A DNA stretch of 64,000 bases, taken from JANPPS01 sp965246925 (GTDB lineage Bacteria > Pseudomonadota > Alphaproteobacteria > Acetobacterales > Acetobacteraceae). The notes under the pieces are model-generated. The model was given only the letters and a program-made list of their open reading frames with translations, made no database searches and had not been told where the DNA came from. Positions 60,784-64,000 of this stretch are shown here, piece after piece. Position numbers and translations under genes: made by a program. Location: NCBI GenBank assembly GCA_965246925.1, contig OZ251994.1, positions 3,844,001 through 3,908,000 on the forward strand, read 5' to 3'. Positions within the stretch are counted from its first letter, which is position 1; every line of letters starts with the position of its first letter.

Positions 60784-62090
60784 AGCACCTCGGCCAGCAA
60801 GAGGCTGCCGATATGGCGGTCCCAGAACAGGTGGCGCCGGCTGAAAAGCGGCGCGGACTTGCAGAGCAAAAGCGGCGGGCACTGTTCTGCCTCGGCATCG
60901 TCGCACTGATTTGGGCTACGACCTACGTTATTCCCTTCGCGCCTGGGTTGGCTGCGTTCTTAAGATCAGCCGCCGAGGCTGGACTGGTCGGAGGGCTCGC
61001 CGACTGGTATGCTGTGACCGCTCTGTTCAGGCACCCACTCGGCTTGCGACTACCGCATACCGCCATCATCCCCAAAAGCCGACAAAGGATAGCGGACGGG
61101 CTGGCTGCTTATATCGAACGCGAGTTCCTCCAGGCGGAGATGCTGGCGGAACGGCTGCGAAAAGCTGACGTGGCGAACATGACGGAGCGGTTCCTGCTAG
61201 ATGATGAGAACCGCGGGAAGATCGTCAGCGCGCTAGTCGGGGGCTTGCCTCGACTGTTGTCGCCACAACGTGATACAACGATTATCCCTGCGCTCGCGGC
61301 GGCGATTCGCAATGCGGTCGGTGACACCGATTTGCGGCCTCTGTGCCTGCGAACGGTTAGTGAGGCATTGAAAAGTCCTGCGCTGGGGCGACTGGTCGGC
61401 GAGATCGCCGGGGCCGGCAAGATGGTGCTTGAACAGCATCGGGCAAGAATCATCGCCACGATCGGGCAGAATACGGGCCGATGGACGCCCGCCTTCCTGG
61501 ACCGAAAAGTTGCGGAGGGCGTCTGCGACGCAGCAGACGCATACTTCACTGCTCTCGAGAATGATGGAAGTGACGAGCGGCTGAGATTTGAGCAATGGCT
61601 GAAGACACTGCCTGCTGAAATGGAGGCAAACCCTGCCATTCTGGAGCGGGCTATCACGGCCGCAAAGGGCGCCATGAAAGACCGCCAGCTTAATACGCTC
61701 GTCGGCTTAGTCTGGTGCGAGACACGTGATGCCGCGCTCGCGGATCTTAACTCGGAACAGTCAAAGATTAAGGCAGGCCTGGACGCGATCCTCTTGCAAG
61801 TGGCACGAGAGCTTGACAGCTACACGCTGCGCCGTGAGTTCAACGCCCGGCTTGAACGAACCCTTGTGACCAACGTCCCTTTATGGCGTCCTGAAATTGT
61901 CTCGTTTATTAAGTCGAGCTTAGCTCGATATGATCCGGCCGCGTTTGCGGGGCGTCTGGAGGCGGAGGTTGGAGGAGACTTGCAAATGATCCGCATCAGC
62001 GGAACGGTCGTCGGCTGCATCATCGGTGCCCTTCTCTATGGGGCAAACGTATTGGCCCATTGGGCATCCGTTTCGCTGCATGTCCTTTGA
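60780..62090 (+). CDS. DUF445 family membrane protein
   Basis: A 436-residue protein. One hydrophobic segment near residues 38-60 (ALFCLGIVALIWATTYVIPF) is followed by the DUF445 core: GLVGGLADWYAVTALFRHPL and LRLPHTAIIPKSRQRIADGL. A long helical domain and a second membrane segment at the C-terminus (VVGCIIGALLYGANVLAHWA) complete it. DUF445 (YjiN-like) proteins have no proven function. The ATG overlaps the mod stop (ATATGA), so it is translationally coupled to the methyltransferase, which is unusual. G+C is lower than in mod. Confidence 0.9.
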   Translation: MKHLGQQEAADMAVPEQVAPAEKRRGLAEQKRRALFCLGIVALIWATTYVIPFAPGLAAFLRSAAEAGLVGGLADWYAVTALFRHPLGLRLPHTAIIPKSRQRIADGLAAYIEREFLQAEMLAERLRKADVANMTERFLLDDENRGKIVSALVGGLPRLLSPQRDTTIIPALAAAIRNAVGDTDLRPLCLRTVSEALKSPALGRLVGEIAGAGKMVLEQHRARIIATIGQNTGRWTPAFLDRKVAEGVCDAADAYFTALENDGSDERLRFEQWLKTLPAEMEANPAILERAITAAKGAMKDRQLNTLVGLVWCETRDAALADLNSEQSKIKAGLDAILLQVARELDSYTLRREFNARLERTLVTNVPLWRPEIVSFIKSSLARYDPAAFAGRLEAEVGGDLQMIRISGTVVGCIIGALLYGANVLAHWASVSLHVL

Positions 62091-62130
62091 TCATCGCGTT
62101 TACGATTGGAGACAAATTACGTGCAGTTCC

Positions 62131-62196
62131 TCACGGCTGAATGTGAAGGCGATCAATCATTTCGAGGAATCAGTTATGAAATTGTGGTCAGTTTAA
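62131..62196 (+). pseudogene. Relic of a second mod gene 3' end
   Basis: The 19 codons before the TAA at 62194-62196 read LNVKAINHFEESVMKLWSV. The end of mod, at 60724-60783, reads IAVKVINHFGDEVMKVFSI. The two match at 11 of 19 positions, with most of the others conservative, and both end at the stop. Upstream of 62131 the similarity is lost. This is the tail of a diverged mod allele, lying one base before the EcsC start. Confidence 0.75.
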
Positions 62197-62197
62197 C

Positions 62198-62884
62198 ATG
62201 ACAGCGACCAGCAATGAATTCTCCCCGAGTGCCATCGTCGAGTTTTTAAAAAAAGTGTTCAACCTTTCGGTTGACGGTGTCACGGGGCTGACCGGGGCCG
62301 AGAAACTAGCAGAGGAATATCTCAAGGAAGCGAAAGGTGACGCCGAAGCAGCCATTACAAACCTGATCTGGTGGCAGACCGCACAGTCGAGTGCCCTCGG
62401 TTTCGGCCTCAATGTCGGCGGATTGATCACGCTACCAATCACCATTCCCGCCGATCTCGCCGCAACAGCGGTGCTCCAGCTTCGGATGGTGGCGGCGATC
62501 GCGCACCTTAGAGGCTACGACATTCGTAGCGATAACGTGCGAACGTTCGGGATCATGTGCCTCCTCGGCAGCGCGGTCGCGGAGATCGTGAAGGAGGCTG
62601 GCATTCAATTGGGCCTCAAGCTGACGGCTCAAGCAATTGGCCAAATCTCCGGGCAGACGATCATCACGATTAACCAGGCTGTCGGCTTTAGGCTGCTGAC
62701 CAAGGCGGGTTCGACCGGCATAGCGAACCTGTCCAAGTTCGTTCCCCTGGTTGGTGGAGTTGTCGGTGGTTTGATCGATGGGTTCACGACAGCCGGGGCA
62801 GCGACGGCTGCGAAGCAGGTGTTCACTGCGTCGCCCAAAGATGCAGGTGACGCTGGCCCTGGCTTCGACCAAAATCCTACGTAG
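62198..62884 (+). CDS. EcsC family protein
   Basis: A 228-residue protein: VDGVTGLTGAEKLAEEYLKE, LNVGGLITLPITIPADLAAT, then LRMVAAIAHLRGYDIRSDNV and a Gly-rich C-terminus (FVPLVGGVVGGLIDGFTTAG). This matches the EcsC domain, a membrane-associated fold named for a Bacillus ABC-transporter gene but of unknown biochemical role. It starts one base after the stop of the mod relic, so it was probably once coupled to a mod gene. It is now the second membrane-type accessory gene in the locus. Confidence 0.82.
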   Translation: MTATSNEFSPSAIVEFLKKVFNLSVDGVTGLTGAEKLAEEYLKEAKGDAEAAITNLIWWQTAQSSALGFGLNVGGLITLPITIPADLAATAVLQLRMVAAIAHLRGYDIRSDNVRTFGIMCLLGSAVAEIVKEAGIQLGLKLTAQAIGQISGQTIITINQAVGFRLLTKAGSTGIANLSKFVPLVGGVVGGLIDGFTTAGAATAAKQVFTASPKDAGDAGPGFDQNPT

Positions 62885-62885
62885 G

Positions 62886-63008
62886 ATGGCGAAGCGGATG
62901 ATACCGCGGTCACAGCGCCGGTTCAGTCTTGAGCCTCTGTCGCTGGCAGCAATCGACTTTGCAGATCCTATGATTGAGTTAGTCCGCGGCACGACCCTTC
63001 CACAGTGA
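62886..63008 (+). CDS. Possible 40-residue protein between EcsC and the helicase gene
   Basis: An ATG one base after the EcsC stop opens a frame of 40 codons: MAKRMIPRSQRRFSLEPLSL followed by AAIDFADPMIELVRGTTLPQ. Its stop is five bases before the helicase ATG. I do not recognise it. The tight fit suggests either a tiny coupled gene or the decayed tail of another protein. Confidence 0.3.
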   Translation: MAKRMIPRSQRRFSLEPLSLAAIDFADPMIELVRGTTLPQ

Positions 63009-63013
63009 GCGTC

Positions 63014-64000
63014 ATGGATTTCCGAATTGCCGCCACTTTCACCACTTCTCTCGCACGTTTGCAGTCCGTGGAGCAGAAGGCGGCCAAGACGACAGCGTTC
63101 GATCTCCAGTTGGATCCTTCAGCGCCGGGGCTAAAATTCCACCGGATCGATCGATCCCGCGATCCGCACTTTTGGTCGATCCGCGTCAACGGCGACATCC
63201 GCATCATCGTCCATAAGACGGAGGCCAGCTTCCTGCTCGCCTATGTCGGGCACCATGACGACGCTTACACCTGGGCCGAGCGCCGCCGCATCGAGGCGCA
63301 TCCGCGCACCGGGGCGATCCAGATCGTGGAAGTCCGGGAGCGCGTCGAGGAGTTCCTCACGCCGCCCGCGGCGCCGGCTGCCGAGGCGGAGCCGCTTCCC
63401 GCGAAGACAGTGTTGCCCTTCCAGTCTCTCTCGGCCGAGGAATTGCTGGCCGTCGGCGTCCCGGTCGATTGGACAGCGGACGTGCAAGGCGCGAGCGAGG
63501 ATCGGTTCTTCGAATTGACGGAGCATCTACCGGCGGAGGCGGCCGAGGCGCTGCTGGAATTTGTCGGCACCGGGCGGTTGCGTCGTCCTGCGCCAGAGGT
63601 GCCTGCCGATCCGTTCGCCCACCCCGACGCCCTCCGCCGCTTCCGCGTCGTCGACAACCAGGAGGCGCTGGCGCTCGCCCTAGACGCGCCCTGGGAGCAG
63701 TGGGCGGTGTTCCTGCACCCGACGCAGCGGGGCGTCGTGGATCGCAGCTACGCAGGCCCCGCGCGCACGTCCGGCTCCGCTGGCACCGGAAAGACGGTCG
63801 TGGCCCTGCACCGCGCCGCGCGTCTTGCTAGGGAGGTGGGAGACGCCAAGGTGCTGCTGACTACGTTCTCGCAGCCCCTGGCGTCCGCTCTGGCGCGGAA
63901 GCTGGGCGTGCTGGCCGGCGGCGACGCGGCCGTGATGGGCCGGGTCACGGTCCTGCCGTATCGAATGGTGGTGGACGAACTCTATCAGCTGGCCTTCGGC
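63014..64000 (+). CDS. RelE/ParE-like domain fused to UvrD-type helicase (partial, C-terminus off window)
   Basis: 329 residues are visible. The N-terminal ~90 residues look like a RelE/ParE toxin fold: LKFHRIDRSRDPHFWSIRVN, GDIRIIVHKTEASFLLAYVG, then HHDDAYTWAERR. An acidic linker follows, and the UvrD-like ATPase starts near residue 235 (VFLHPTQRGVVDRSYAGPAR) with Walker A SGSAGTGKTVVALHRAARLA and the next motif VLLTTFSQPLASALARKLGV. Such fusions are known among stand-alone SF1 helicases. ATG 63014 is used; GTG 63005 is also in frame. Its place after the restriction genes suggests a defence role, which is inference. Confidence 0.82.
   Translation, partial: MDFRIAATFTTSLARLQSVEQKAAKTTAFDLQLDPSAPGLKFHRIDRSRDPHFWSIRVNGDIRIIVHKTEASFLLAYVGHHDDAYTWAERRRIEAHPRTGAIQIVEVRERVEEFLTPPAAPAAEAEPLPAKTVLPFQSLSAEELLAVGVPVDWTADVQGASEDRFFELTEHLPAEAAEALLEFVGTGRLRRPAPEVPADPFAHPDALRRFRVVDNQEALALALDAPWEQWAVFLHPTQRGVVDRSYAGPARTSGSAGTGKTVVALHRAARLAREVGDAKVLLTTFSQPLASALARKLGVLAGGDAAVMGRVTVLPYRMVVDELYQLAFG

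Noticed and set aside
1..64000. CRISPR arrays
   Set aside because: No regularly spaced identical repeats were seen; the only repeats are intergenic palindromes and the three copies at 57-59.7 kb.
53481..64000. Second attachment site for the island
   Set aside because: No copy of the tRNA-Pro 3' end was found downstream within the window, and no integrase gene is visible, so island borders cannot be set.

Overview
The window is a 64 kb piece of a GC-rich alphaproteobacterial chromosome, most likely Rhodospirillales/Acetobacteraceae. Evidence is the gene orders (rpoD-dnaG-yqeY beside carAB; mutY-dciA-dsbA-smc; F0 genes atpI-B-E-F'-F apart from F1), the flagellin-flbT-flaF cluster and very Ala/Arg/Pro-rich proteins. 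No rRNA and no CRISPR array was seen; one tRNA gene is present.

Layout. 1-5.5 kb (minus strand): BrkB-like membrane protein, GNAT, rpoD, dnaG, yqeY-like. 5.6-12 kb: carA (with an in-frame N-terminal HTH extension), carB, greA, threonine ammonia-lyase, with a convergent SOUL lipoprotein. 12.5-15.3 kb: phosphonate importer phnCDE. 15.4-17.5 kb (minus): a small unknown gene, flaF, flbT, flagellin. 17.7-25.7 kb: mutY, dciA, dsbA-like, smc and the F0 operon. 25.9-32.8 kb: an orphan peptide-binding protein and a 1719-residue DUF4011 helicase-nuclease, probably a defence protein. 33-38.2 kb: miaA-ilvB-ilvN-ilvC (minus) and divergent serB. 38.2-41.1 kb is a small accessory patch: an alpha/beta hydrolase with two compensating frameshifts, an IS5-type remnant joined to a gene fragment, and an HNH endonuclease. 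41.2-53.4 kb is core again: epmB-efp, IMPase-OmpA-MotA-like-MotB-like-SDR, pssA-psd, LysM protein, cytochromes b561 and c', LOG family enzyme.

53.5-64 kb is a clear island beside tRNA-Pro(CGG). It begins with a decayed M41 (FtsH-like) protease gene, then a type III-like restriction-modification locus: res, a GIY-YIG protein with an altered motif, a truncated DUF2283 gene, mod, DUF445, EcsC and a RelE-like/UvrD helicase fusion that runs off the window. Three observations here seem the most novel. First, a palindromic repeat family is scattered through the locus, and one 118-bp copy lies in frame inside mod. Second, mod has a central specificity region of clearly lower G+C. Third, a relic of a second mod 3' end sits directly in front of EcsC, so each of the two membrane-type accessory genes (DUF445, EcsC) follows its own mod tail. 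This suggests that accessory genes are gained by recombination at a conserved mod terminus.
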